Assembly (NCBI RefSeq): GCF_017876775.1
Contig: NZ_JAGIOP010000003.1
Span: forward strand, 48,580-112,579
DNA: 64,000 nucleotides
Source: Mycolicibacterium lutetiense
Lineage (GTDB): Bacteria; Actinomycetota; Actinomycetes; Mycobacteriales; Mycobacteriaceae
Direction: 5' to 3'
The notes under the pieces are model-generated. The model saw only the letters and a list, made by a program, of their open reading frames with translations, did not search any database and was not told where the DNA came from. A program made the translations under genes and the position numbers. Positions 7,293-14,857 of this stretch are shown here, piece after piece. Numbering within the stretch: position 1 is the first letter of the stretch; each line of letters begins with the position of its first letter.

Positions 7293-8498
7293 ATGGGCAG
7301 CACCACAGTCGAATTCACACCACGCCTGTCGGGCCTCGTCGAGGATGAGCGAACGCCGACGGTGTGCGTCTCGTTCGGCATGGGACTGGACAGTTCAGCC
7401 CTGCTCGCGCGGTGGCTGACCGACCCGTCCAGCCGCGACTTCGCACTCGAAGACATGGTTGTCCTCACCGCGATGACCGGCCACGAGAGCGCCGCCACCA
7501 TCGGCGCGGTGACTCGTCATATGCTGCCACTGTTCCAAGCCAGCTCCGTGCGCTTCATCCAGATAGCGCGCAACCAACGCAAGACCACCCGGGTCGGCGA
7601 CGGCGTGGTGGTGCTCGACGACTCTCGATTCCCCCGCCAGCTCTACGCCGAAGGCCTCTACACTCTCGGTGATGAAATGCGCTCGGCAGCAACACTTCCG
7701 CAGCGCGGGGGCGTTAGGCTGTGCTCAGTACATTCTAAGGGCGACCTACTGGACCCGGTGATCGCCCGGATCACCCGGGGCCGGCCATTCCGGCACGTCA
7801 TTGGCTTCGAGGCCAACGAACGGGCCCGGGCCGACAAAGATCGCCTCTTCGACACCGAGCTGCGGACCGGGTGGTACCCATTGCGGGAATGGGGCTGGAC
7901 CCGAGCGGATTGCACCGACTTCGTCATCGAGACCTTCGGTGAGTCGATTCCCAAGTCCTGCTGCGGTTTCTGCGTATTCGCGATGAGCACAGCCAACGGT
8001 CGGGCGGCGACGGTGCAACGGTACCGGCAGGAACCGGAGCTGGGAGTAGAAGCACTCGTGCTCGAGCACCTAGCGAGAAGCGTCAACCCGTCTCAAACAC
8101 TCATCGAGGGCAGCAGCGCCGCCGATCTCGTCGCAACAGCAGGGCTAAGAGAAGTGCAGCAACGTTTCGACGCCCATCTAGACATGTGTGACTGGTCGCT
8201 GTATGAGGTGCGGCGGCTGGTGCGCCCGGGCCGCTGCGGCGGGAAGGGGATCACCGCTCGGTCCTTGCGCGTCGCCGCGACCGGTTCACGAGACGAGATG
8301 GCACGCCAGCTCGCGAGCCAGCCAGGGCGACGGGTGCAGGGCGCTGACGGCATCGTGCGGCACATTCTGCGTGACCGAGCGACCGACTTGTCCAAGGTTG
8401 ACCATCTCTACGTGGCGGCACCGGCCGGCGCCCAGGACAAGCAGCGTTCGGGTTTCGAACAGTGGTGGCAGGAGGCCACCGGCGATGCGCTGTTCTGA
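7293..8498 (+). CDS. PP-loop ATPase, PAPS-reductase-like
   Basis: The 401 residues begin with a PP-loop, SFGMGLDSS (27-35), equivalent to the SGGxDS pyrophosphatase loop of PAPS reductases, tRNA thiolation enzymes and DndC-type DNA sulfur-modification proteins. Those enzymes activate a substrate by adenylation and often move sulfur. A Cys set, C144 and then SCCGFC (C223, C224, C227), could hold a metal or iron-sulfur cluster as in DndC-like and TtcA-like members. No dnd or ssp partner genes are in the window. The gene has a regulated promoter (7229-7269) and is followed 73 bases later by the C-protein-like regulator. A role in DNA base or backbone modification is inference; plain sulfur metabolism is the alternative. 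Confidence 0.75.
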   Translation: MGSTTVEFTPRLSGLVEDERTPTVCVSFGMGLDSSALLARWLTDPSSRDFALEDMVVLTAMTGHESAATIGAVTRHMLPLFQASSVRFIQIARNQRKTTRVGDGVVVLDDSRFPRQLYAEGLYTLGDEMRSAATLPQRGGVRLCSVHSKGDLLDPVIARITRGRPFRHVIGFEANERARADKDRLFDTELRTGWYPLREWGWTRADCTDFVIETFGESIPKSCCGFCVFAMSTANGRAATVQRYRQEPELGVEALVLEHLARSVNPSQTLIEGSSAADLVATAGLREVQQRFDAHLDMCDWSLYEVRRLVRPGRCGGKGITARSLRVAATGSRDEMARQLASQPGRRVQGADGIVRHILRDRATDLSKVDHLYVAAPAGAQDKQRSGFEQWWQEATGDALF

Positions 8499-8522
8499 TT
8501 TGTCCCAGGAGCCGACTGCGCT

Positions 8523-8540
8523 TGTAGACTATGAGCGACA
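8523..8540. promoter_or_regulatory. single operator copy upstream of the XRE regulator (site 4)
   Basis: TGTAGACTATGAGCGACA matches the palindrome of the three tandem sites at the outer TGT and ACA and the CTAT core, but it stands alone, 31 bases before the GTG start of 8572-8811. A weaker single site in front of the regulator's own gene would fit autoregulation. GACTATGA is close to the C-box core of restriction-modification controllers. Confidence 0.55.
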
Positions 8541-8571
8541 AGAATGCTGGGATACCGACCAGAGGACGTTC

Positions 8572-8811
8572 GTGAGTGCTGGCGAAGAATTTGACGAAGC
8601 AGCAGTCCAGGGCCGCATCGGCGCAAACATCAGGCTCCGGCGAGAAAAGGTCGGTCTGAGCCAGGGCGCGCTCGCCGAACGCGCAGGCATCCATCGGACT
8701 TTCCTCAACCAACTGGAAAACGGCCACCGCGGATGCACCGTGACCGTCCTGGCTCGGCTAGCCAGAGAACTCAACACCAGCGCCTCGGTGCTCGTGCTCG
8801 ACATCGATTGA
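8572..8811 (+). CDS. XRE regulator resembling restriction-modification controller (C) proteins
   Basis: A 79-residue single-domain helix-turn-helix protein: IRLRREKVGLSQGALAERAG, then a recognition helix HRTFLNQLENGHRG, then LARLARELN. Length and sequence pattern (HRT followed by LExGxRxxTxxxL) match C proteins, dimeric XRE regulators of about 80 residues that time restriction and methylase expression by binding tandem palindromic C-boxes. GTG 8572 was chosen over ATG 8485 because AGAGGA sits 5 bases upstream and operator site 4 would otherwise lie inside the gene. It most likely controls the C5-methyltransferase, the 6298-7083 gene, the PP-loop gene, 10198-10593 and itself. Binding is inferred from the shared sites. 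Confidence 0.8.
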   Translation: MSAGEEFDEAAVQGRIGANIRLRREKVGLSQGALAERAGIHRTFLNQLENGHRGCTVTVLARLARELNTSASVLVLDID

Positions 8812-8953
8812 CAATCCTGCCCTGAGCAGGTCACACCAGCCCGACCGACGTCTGCAAACGGCATTGAGGTGCGGATGCCTCGTTATCCGTCCGATACGAC
8901 GGATGCACAGTGGCGCCGCGCCAGGATGTCTCGCACGCCGCACGCCGGGTCGG

Positions 8954-8980
8954 CAGTAGCGGCTCAATGAGCCGCTACTG
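8954..8980 (+). terminator. hairpin, 12-bp perfect stem
   Basis: CAGTAGCGGCTC (8954-8965), loop AAT, GAGCCGCTACTG (8969-8980). It lies 140 bases after the XRE regulator and 60 before the next gene. No T-run follows, but strong GC hairpins without T-runs are common as actinobacterial terminators. It could close the PP-loop/regulator transcript. The other 200 bases of this gap show nothing else. Confidence 0.5.
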
Positions 8981-9042
8981 TGTCGTAGGCTCCCGATATC
9001 GGAGCACGGAATCAGCGCGATCACGATGCCGACGTCAGCGCA

Positions 9043-9609
9043 TTGGACGACGGCGCGTTTGAACGTGTTCTCATGGCCAATCTCGACCACCGGCACCGCA
9101 ACAAAGCCATGTGGAAAGCCCTGACGGCCGAAGACAACATCGATCGAACACGCGGTGTCCTCGTCAACTCCTACGAGCGCGCGCGGAGCACACTGGCAAA
9201 CCGCCGGGCCGATCGGGAAGCATTCGAGAATGAGCGGTTTTCCGAAGGCCGACGGGGACGACTCGAAATTCTTCGGACCCAGCAGGGCTATGACTCCTGG
9301 AAACTCAACACTGGCAACTTTATACGCCACGTCGCGTCGGCGTTGGCCGAGGTCAACCAGATCCAAAAAGAACACAACCGCGCGGAAAGTAGGACCGGGG
9401 CTCAGCACTACCGATCGCTGCTACGTCAACTCGCCCTGGCGATCGACCTGCACCGCACCAGCCGGTCGGATTCCGGGACGGGTGGCGACGCGCACGACCG
9501 TATGTTGTGGGGCATCCTCGACCAGCTCACGGTCCCAGACGGACCCGATCACACCGAAACTTCGCTGACCGAGATGCTGCCAAGGTGGCGCCCTCCTCAC
9601 GAGACTTGA
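9043..9609 (+). CDS. hypothetical helical protein, 188 aa
   Basis: Not recognised. Long charged helices rich in Arg, Glu, Asn and His (LDHRHRNKAMWKALT and on through RRADREAFENERFSE). No membrane segment and no catalytic motif. The longest form starts at a TTG (9043); ATG 9073 (MANLDHRHRN) is equally possible and neither has a clear ribosome site. It follows the hairpin, so it probably has its own promoter. Confidence 0.55.
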   Translation: MDDGAFERVLMANLDHRHRNKAMWKALTAEDNIDRTRGVLVNSYERARSTLANRRADREAFENERFSEGRRGRLEILRTQQGYDSWKLNTGNFIRHVASALAEVNQIQKEHNRAESRTGAQHYRSLLRQLALAIDLHRTSRSDSGTGGDAHDRMLWGILDQLTVPDGPDHTETSLTEMLPRWRPPHET

Positions 9610-9735
9610 TTGTGTGTCAACCAGCGGAAGGTGGCGGATCTTCGCTGGTATGAAACCTGGTATAAATTCAATGATTTCGCTAGCCGAGGTTTACAAACAG
9701 GCACTGCGCGGATGCACTGCCGGCTCCGGTCACCT

Positions 9736-10083
9736 TCAGTGGACAAGCATGATTAGGCAGGCGCGCGCATCGCTCGGGGACAGCCGCGGTCCTTCGTTAA
9801 CTCCTGACGACAGGCTGCGGGCGGCGGCTCGGTAAGGGGTCGCGTAAGCGGAATCAGTTTGGCCGAAGGCCCATTCCCAGTCCAACCATCCCCAGCGATC
9901 ATCGTTTGCGGGCCGCTGACTGCGCAGCAGTCGCGTTGCGCGCCGGTGGGTCGACCAGCGCTGCTGGGACTGAACCACCGCACGGCCCAGCTTCCACACA
10001 AGAAACATGCCGACAGGAACGAGGGGGAGTAGCACTCCGTACGCGAACACATCCCCCCAGCGCACTTCCCAAAATGAGTTCAT
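9736..10083 (-). CDS. small membrane protein, 115 aa
   Basis: Not recognised. One N-terminal transmembrane segment at about residues 13-33 (VFAYGVLLPLVPVGMFLVWK) is followed by a basic, Trp-rich cytoplasmic-type tail (DDRWGWLDWEWAFGQ). ATG 10083 has AGAGAGGATTAGG just upstream, a strong ribosome site. It stands 115 bases after 10198-10593 on the same strand and may share its regulated promoter. Confidence 0.65.
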   Translation of the reverse strand: MNSFWEVRWGDVFAYGVLLPLVPVGMFLVWKLGRAVVQSQQRWSTHRRATRLLRSQRPANDDRWGWLDWEWAFGQTDSAYATPYRAAARSLSSGVNEGPRLSPSDARACLIMLVH

Positions 10084-10197
10084 GTCCTAATCCTCTCTGG
10101 CGGGTACGACAATTCGTAGATTCCGTGGACCACTCAACGCAGGGTGCTCGTGCGGTAGATGGGCCTTTGAGCGCCGTGACGGTCGCGGACACTCGGT

Positions 10198-10593
10198 TTA
10201 GCCGAAACGCAGCAGGTCGGTGACTCGCAGGTGCACGTAGACCCGTCCGGTAGGGCCGAAGTCGACGAGTTCGGGGTCGTTGTTGATCGTGTCGGCCACC
10301 TCCTGCGGCAACTCTTGAAAGGTGGTGATGCTCTGGACTTCCCCGGCGGCGATGAGCTTCTGAATGTAGCGGTGGACGTAGCGGGCCAGAGTATCCACGT
10401 GTTCCCAGAAGTCAATGCTGTAGCCGGTCACGGCCCGTAGCCTGTCGTGACGGATGTTGCAGACTCCGATGTAGGTGTGATGGTCATTGACGAAGCGGAC
10501 GCGGGCAGTGGGCGCCACCCTGTCGTCGGTGGCGAGGCCTCCACCTTGTCCTCCGAATAGGGCGACGGTGGCGATGTAGGTGATGGTTGTCAT
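10198..10593 (-). CDS. hypothetical protein, 131 aa, in the operator-controlled set
   Basis: Not recognised. A soluble protein starting MTTITYIATVALFGGQG with AAGGAGTCTCCC upstream; the longer frame to 10680 runs through the operator and is rejected. The middle (YIGVCNIRHDRLRAVTGYSI) and acidic C-terminus (NDPELVDFGPTGRVYVHL) look like a folded alpha/beta domain. Its promoter region holds the most perfect copy of the shared palindrome (10638-10655), so it belongs to the regulon of the C-protein-like regulator. Confidence 0.6.
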   Translation of the reverse strand: MTTITYIATVALFGGQGGGLATDDRVAPTARVRFVNDHHTYIGVCNIRHDRLRAVTGYSIDFWEHVDTLARYVHRYIQKLIAAGEVQSITTFQELPQEVADTINNDPELVDFGPTGRVYVHLRVTDLLRFG

Positions 10594-10614
10594 GGGAGAC
10601 TCCTTCGCAATCAC

Positions 10615-10655
10615 TGTTGCCCATAGTCTACTTTCAATGTTGCCTATAGGCAACA
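10615..10655. promoter_or_regulatory. tandem operator pair (site 3)
   Basis: TGTTGCCCATAGTCTACT (10615-10632) and the perfect palindrome TGTTGCCTATAGGCAACA (10638-10655), again 5 bp apart with 23-bp centre spacing. Located 22-62 bases upstream of the 10593 start. Confidence 0.75.
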
Positions 10656-10781
10656 CTTGCGGCGCAACAGAGTTCACCAAATATCTTCTATGACAAGCCG
10701 TTTCAACCGATCAATCATTCTGAACCTACGCGGCAGCGCACCGAACGTGGTCCGGGCCTAGATTGACTGTCACATGACGTG

Positions 10782-11333
10782 TCAGCGCCGGAACCCGCGT
10801 CGCGACGGGCGGGGTTCCAGCCCGTCGAAAAGGTCGAACCAGGTCTCTGCATCCGGAATGTCGCCTAGCCAGACGGGCGCGTCGCCGGGGGAGAGGTGCC
10901 AGGTCAGGTGTCGGTTCCCGACGAGCGAATCGGTTGCCGACTCCCAGTCCGGGTCGCTGGCAGTCTCGGGCAGCGCCGATACTTCCTCTCCGTACTGGCC
11001 ATCCATCCACATGGATTGGGCGGTCGCCACGGACAGCACCAGCGCAGCCTCCTCGGCCACACAACGCGGGTACGGTAGGCGGCCGGCTTCGAGGTCCAGG
11101 GCGAGGTCGTCGAAGGCGCGAGCCAGCTGACGCCGCCACGGCACCGTACATTCCCACGACGCTTCAGGGAAGCGGTCCAGAATCGACCACCAGCCCGAGG
11201 ATTCCTTCACCGGCTGATCTCGGTGCTCCTCGATGTCGTCGTAGGTGTCATCGGCGTGCACCCAGAGGTAGGTCCGGAGCAGCTCGCGCTGGCGCGGGGT
11301 CAATCTGAGTCGAAAGGGTGCTACGTGACTCAT
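10782..11333 (-). CDS. hypothetical protein, 183 aa
   Basis: Not recognised. A soluble acidic protein with an N-terminal helical part (LTPRQRELLRTYLWVHADDT) and a Trp-rich C-terminus (HLTWHLSPGDAPVWLGDIPD). I prefer ATG 11333 (MSHVAPFRL); a TTG three codons upstream is possible. It follows the small gene 11370-11546 after 36 bases and ends the leftward run that begins with the XRE gene at 13134. Confidence 0.6.
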   Translation of the reverse strand: MSHVAPFRLRLTPRQRELLRTYLWVHADDTYDDIEEHRDQPVKESSGWWSILDRFPEASWECTVPWRRQLARAFDDLALDLEAGRLPYPRCVAEEAALVLSVATAQSMWMDGQYGEEVSALPETASDPDWESATDSLVGNRHLTWHLSPGDAPVWLGDIPDAETWFDLFDGLEPRPSRRGFRR

Positions 11334-11369
11334 CTTTCGCAATCCTGCCGATCGGCGCTCACGCTCGAT

Positions 11370-11546
11370 TCACTCTCCTTGGATCTTCCTGGACCGAACT
11401 CGTCTCGGAACCACGGTGGTGTATGTGGCAGCGTCCTCGATATTGAGGCTGTGCTGCCACGCTTCGTCGGCATCATTGAACAGGGGAGAAGTGGTCGCAA
11501 CACCACTCTCACGATCCACGCTGACAACCCAATATCCCGACCCCAT
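11370..11546 (-). CDS. small protein, 58 aa
   Basis: Not recognised. Starts MGSGYWVVSVDRES and ends RSRKIQGE. ATG 11546 is preceded by GGTGAGG at 7 bases, overlapping the stop of the upstream gene 11556-11924, so the two are coupled. The residue pattern (YWVVSVDRESGVATTSPL, then DADEAWQHSLN) looks like a small beta-beta-alpha domain that would be missed by a length cut-off. A competing ORF in another frame (11330-11602) has poor composition and is rejected. Confidence 0.6.
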   Translation of the reverse strand: MGSGYWVVSVDRESGVATTSPLFNDADEAWQHSLNIEDAATYTTVVPRRVRSRKIQGE

Positions 11547-11555
11547 GCTCGTACC

Positions 11556-11924
11556 TCACCGAAAAACCGTGGCGGTGAGATAAATTCGTCGAGCCTTCTC
11601 ATCCGGCCCTAGACCATGCCGCTCGAAGAGCTCTCGGTCCAAGAGGTCTTCAATCGCAAGGAACAACTCGGCCGCGGCCTCCGCCTCATCGTCTCGCCGA
11701 GCGAAGCTTTCCGGATTGGTGTGCCCTTGATGCGCTCGACGACGCCACAGCGAGAGCGAAGCGTAGAGTCCGGCAGCCCTGGCGTACCAGACCTGCAGTT
11801 CGTCGTCGCTCATCTCAGCGACACGCTGCGCTGCGGCACGGTAGTCCCGAGCGGTTCGCGTCCGGCCCTGCAGCTCGTCCTGGTTGCGGTCCATCCCGTA
11901 ATCTGCCCCGTTCGCTTCACTCAC
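11556..11924 (-). CDS. hypothetical helical protein, 122 aa
   Basis: Not recognised. A charged helical protein (DDELQVWYARAAGLYASLSL, then EAEAAAELFLAIEDLLDREL). GTG 11924 overlaps the end of the XRE gene by 8 bases and has GGAG upstream; ATG 11894 (MDRNQDELQG) is the alternative. The coding frame is open well upstream but there it is the shadow of the XRE gene. Confidence 0.6.
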   Translation of the reverse strand: MSEANGADYGMDRNQDELQGRTRTARDYRAAAQRVAEMSDDELQVWYARAAGLYASLSLWRRRAHQGHTNPESFARRDDEAEAAAELFLAIEDLLDRELFERHGLGPDEKARRIYLTATVFR

Positions 11925-13134
11925 TGCCGCGCTCCGTTTCGCCGCGAGACTGCGCCCAACCGAGGCGGTCGAGCGGTGTGCCCGGCAGTGTGGCTGGTGT
12001 CGGTGTGTCGGCGATCGCCTTTTCGATAGCGGCCTCGATTGCCGTGCGGGGATAAGGCGGCGGCGCGTGCTCGTCGAACGCCCCCGGCCCGTAGGTTTCG
12101 GGGGCGCGGGTGACGGTGACTGTGACGGGCACCTTGAGTTCCAGGGCCGCCAGCTGGGTTTCGATGGCCTCAGTGAGCTGTGCGGCGTAGTCATCGTATT
12201 CGCGGTGCCACTGTTCTTCGAGCGCATCGATGACAGCCGAGATCGCATGCATTGCTTGTTCATAGGCGATTTCACCGGGGGTGGGGTCTCGGTAGGCTTC
12301 GGCCTCTGCCCAGAGCTCGGTCAGCAGGTCGACGTCGGCGGGGTCGCCTGTCCAGTCGGTGTAGCTGACGACCAGATAGCCGTTGTCGTCCACGTTGACC
12401 CAGTTGACGGCCGCGATGCGGGGATCGTCGGGGGAGAAGGGGCCCGGTGGAAGGTCGGTGGGCTGGGGGACATCGTTGGTGCGGGCGTCCACTTCCATTG
12501 CGGCGTCGTTGTAGTCGTCGTCGCTGGTATCGCCGAGGTAGCTCAGAATGCTTTCCACCCACAGCTCGATGACCACGGGTACGGTGCGGTGGCGCAGCAA
12601 GTCTTTGTCGTCGAATACTGTGGATTGCAGTGTCTGGCGGATTCGTTCGGCTTCCCACGAACCCGGTCGTCCAGCGAGGGCTTGTTCGATGCTTCCGGCG
12701 TTGGCCGCAGCGCCGGCCAACGCCAGGGTGACGAAAGCAGCCCAGTCGATCGGGACTGCGGCGCGGGGATCCGGATCGGCCTCCCACTGGCCTGTGTCGG
12801 TGCGCCGTGAGAGCTGGTTGGTCAGTCGCGTCGCCTCGGTCAGTACCGCGATGGCGTCGGCGAGGACCTCGTCGTGGGGTCGGGACTCGTGGGACTCGGC
12901 ATCGAGGTAACCCGTGTCGAACAGTGCCGCGGAAAGGACTTCCCGATAGGGGCGGCCGATAACTCGGGCTGTGGCAACAAGATTGACGTGCTCCGGGAGC
13001 CGGCGGACGCCGTTGGTTCGCCATTTGCGCAGGTTCTCCCGCGTGACGCCGATCCGCCTGGCCAGCTCGGACTCATTGACGCCGTGTGCGCTCTTGTACC
13101 GGTCGATCAGTTCGACGAGACGAGAGGTTGCCAT
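11917..13134 (-). CDS. XRE-type DNA-binding protein with large acidic C-terminal domain
   Basis: The 405 residues begin with a helix-turn-helix (residues 10-45: YKSAHGVNESELARRIGVTR, then ENLRKWRTNGVRRLP) of the Cro/C1 class. The remainder, about 350 residues, is acidic and unrecognised, with a helical middle and a C-terminus close to proline-rich. ATG 13134 (MATSRLVEL) is used; upstream extension is unlikely. It heads a four-gene leftward run. The nested inverted repeats at 13187-13226, 53 bases upstream, are a natural autoregulatory operator. A sensor or toxin-antitoxin-like role for the C-terminal part cannot be told from sequence. Confidence 0.7.
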   Translation of the reverse strand: MATSRLVELIDRYKSAHGVNESELARRIGVTRENLRKWRTNGVRRLPEHVNLVATARVIGRPYREVLSAALFDTGYLDAESHESRPHDEVLADAIAVLTEATRLTNQLSRRTDTGQWEADPDPRAAVPIDWAAFVTLALAGAAANAGSIEQALAGRPGSWEAERIRQTLQSTVFDDKDLLRHRTVPVVIELWVESILSYLGDTSDDDYNDAAMEVDARTNDVPQPTDLPPGPFSPDDPRIAAVNWVNVDDNGYLVVSYTDWTGDPADVDLLTELWAEAEAYRDPTPGEIAYEQAMHAISAVIDALEEQWHREYDDYAAQLTEAIETQLAALELKVPVTVTVTRAPETYGPGAFDEHAPPPYPRTAIEAAIEKAIADTPTPATLPGTPLDRLGWAQSRGETERGSE

Positions 13135-13186
13135 GTGGCCAAGTATTCTGCGAAAATTGAGGAGAGTCAAGCATCAGTTAGCATAT

Positions 13187-13226
13187 TTGCCAACTGACAG
13201 TTGACATAACGGTCGTTATCGGCAAA
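13187..13226. promoter_or_regulatory. nested inverted repeats upstream of the XRE gene
   Basis: Outer arms TTTGCC (13187-13192) and GGCAAA (13221-13226) enclose two palindromes, CAACTGACAGTTG (13191-13203) and ATAACGGTCGTTAT (13206-13219). Their position 53-92 bases before the 13134 start suggests an operator for that protein. The rest of the 13135-13427 gap is AT-richer and shows no convincing gene. Confidence 0.55.
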
Positions 13227-13427
13227 CGTCGAACATGGCCTATAGCGGTCAGTTTGGCAGCGCGAAAACTACCGTATTACTTGTTCTAGCAACACATTTA
13301 GGGATAGTGACCGTCCCATATCGTCGGCACTTCCGATCCCACATAGCAAACATATTACCCGTAAACGGCAGCTGCGCAATGAAATCGACCGGTAGAGAGT
13401 CCAGCGCGGACAGGACTTGGGCGCCGC

Positions 13428-13691
13428 TCACTTCTCGGCCGAACGGCCGTCAAAGTTGACGAATGAACACCCAGGACCCGGCTCCGGCCGGTACATCCGA
13501 TCGGCGCACACATCGCAGTGAAATACCCGATGGATAGTCCCGCAACCACATGCCTGACTCCCGACCTGATAGGTGCCAGGCCCCAGCGGATGTCCGTAGC
13601 CGCAATATTCCGGCGGCCCCGGCTCCACCCAGCCACGACGTGTGCGTATCAGCCGATGCCCGCTCATCATACATACGTTCGAATTATCCAT
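13428..13691 (-). CDS. small Cys-rich protein, probable zinc ribbon, 87 aa
   Basis: Cysteines are arranged as YCGYGHPLGPG, ACGCGTIHR, FHCDVCADRM and GPGC, a pattern typical of small zinc-ribbon proteins on actinobacterial plasmids and phages. No enzyme motif. The start is uncertain: ATG 13691, 13670 and 13667 are all in frame and none has a clear ribosome site. Function unknown. Confidence 0.55.
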   Translation of the reverse strand: MDNSNVCMMSGHRLIRTRRGWVEPGPPEYCGYGHPLGPGTYQVGSQACGCGTIHRVFHCDVCADRMYRPEPGPGCSFVNFDGRSAEK

Positions 13692-13791
13692 CGAGCGGGC
13701 CTACCATCCAAAGATGGTCCCCGTCCGGGCGGAAGTGTCACAGTGACAATTTCGGATCCACTGTCCCCCCTGGCTGGACTGCGGGTGTTTC

Positions 13792-14100
13792 CTACTCTTC
13801 CCAGGTTGTGAGGGGTGCGGCTACTTGTTTGGGCCACCGTAAGGGTGACTCGTCAACGGGGATTGCTTTAGCCACGATTGGGTCGTCACCAGGTTCGCCT
13901 GGAAAGCGTTCGAGCCAGAGGTATGCGGGCCGTATCTGGCCGTCTGCGTCGCGGATGGCCAGATACGCACGGCCTTTGGCGAGGCTAGCGTCGATGGCGA
14001 CAGCGTCGGGATACTCTTCTTTCAACGCTGCTGCGAGCGATATCCGTGGACGAACGCCCGTCTCGCCCGTCTCAGTGCCCGGTATGGAATCCCACGGCAT
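13792..14100 (-). CDS. hypothetical protein, 102 aa
   Basis: Not recognised. A soluble protein of mixed alpha/beta type (KEEYPDAVAIDASLAKGRAY then LAIRDADGQIRPAYLWLERF). ATG 14100 has CTAGGAGGACCGC upstream, a very strong ribosome site. It stands alone on the minus strand; the 14101-14329 gap after it shows no other gene. Confidence 0.65.
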   Translation of the reverse strand: MPWDSIPGTETGETGVRPRISLAAALKEEYPDAVAIDASLAKGRAYLAIRDADGQIRPAYLWLERFPGEPGDDPIVAKAIPVDESPLRWPKQVAAPLTTWEE

Positions 14101-14329
14101 GCGGTCCTCCTAGCGCCGCGCTTCTCCGGTGATTTTCCGCCCTGAGCTTCTTCGTTGGCAATCCCCCGACAACCGCTATTCGCTCCAATTTGAGGCGCGG
14201 CGTGTGGCGCCAGAGTTCCATCGGACAAACAGCTGCTGGCGTCGGGTCACGATGACAGGTGGTCGCAACCCCCTGGACATGGGTCGGTGCGTTCGCCAAT
14301 TCAACGCGTCGCGGGATTATTGTTGATCT

Positions 14330-14857
14330 GTGGACCTGGATCAGACCGCTGAGACTTTGGTGTCGCTCCTCAAGGAGTTGACCTCCGACGGCGATGTCGA
14401 TGTCGCGCCGGCGCCCGCGGTTGCCGCAGGTGGGCCACCTCCGCGAGGGCTCGACGACGCCGCACAAACGGGTCAGTCTGCGGTGTGGCGTGATCATTTG
14501 TCTGGCTGGACTGGGGCGGGAGCCGAACAGTTCCGGGTGGTCGACGAGGATCTGGAACGCTTACGCCGGGAACGTGAGAGCACCGATCGTGAGCTGGCTG
14601 AGAGCCTTGAACAGGCACGCAGCGCAGCCCGCGGGAGTCTCGAACGGCTGCGTAGTCTTCAGGCGACCGTTGAGGCTGCACGGGCCGGAATGGGTCCGTC
14701 GTTGGACACTCAGGCTGGACGGCAGCAGTATGCGGAGTTGCTGGTTGGCGGGTTAGACGAGGTCGAGGCGATCCTTGCCCACGCGCAGGAGTCGCATGGA
14801 CGTGCGGCCAGTGGATTCACCGATGTCGCGCAGCGTTACGGCAACGCCGCGGTGTAG
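14330..14857 (+). CDS. DUF4226-type ESX-associated protein
   Basis: A 175-residue helical protein: a Pro/Ala stretch near 25-40, a coiled-coil-like charged middle (EDLERLRRERESTDRELAES), then SLDTQAGRQQYAELL at about 124-138. The D-T-x-A-G-x-x-Q signature recurs in the ESX-locus protein 43591-45225 and in both hydrolases (33872-34939, 35714-36793), and fits the mycobacterial DUF4226 family. No signal peptide, as expected for type VII substrates. It is isolated from the ESX locus by almost 29 kb. GTG start; stop overlaps the converging gene by 22 bases. Confidence 0.65.
   Translation: MDLDQTAETLVSLLKELTSDGDVDVAPAPAVAAGGPPPRGLDDAAQTGQSAVWRDHLSGWTGAGAEQFRVVDEDLERLRRERESTDRELAESLEQARSAARGSLERLRSLQATVEAARAGMGPSLDTQAGRQQYAELLVGGLDEVEAILAHAQESHGRAASGFTDVAQRYGNAAV

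Noticed and set aside
5923..10655. Spaced repeats considered as CRISPR or iterons
   Set aside because: Pairs occur only at promoters, kilobases apart, without an array of spacers.
11330..11602. 90-residue ORF on the minus strand
   Set aside because: It overlaps the end of 11556-11924 and, in another frame, the better-supported 58-residue gene 11370-11546; composition is shadow-like.
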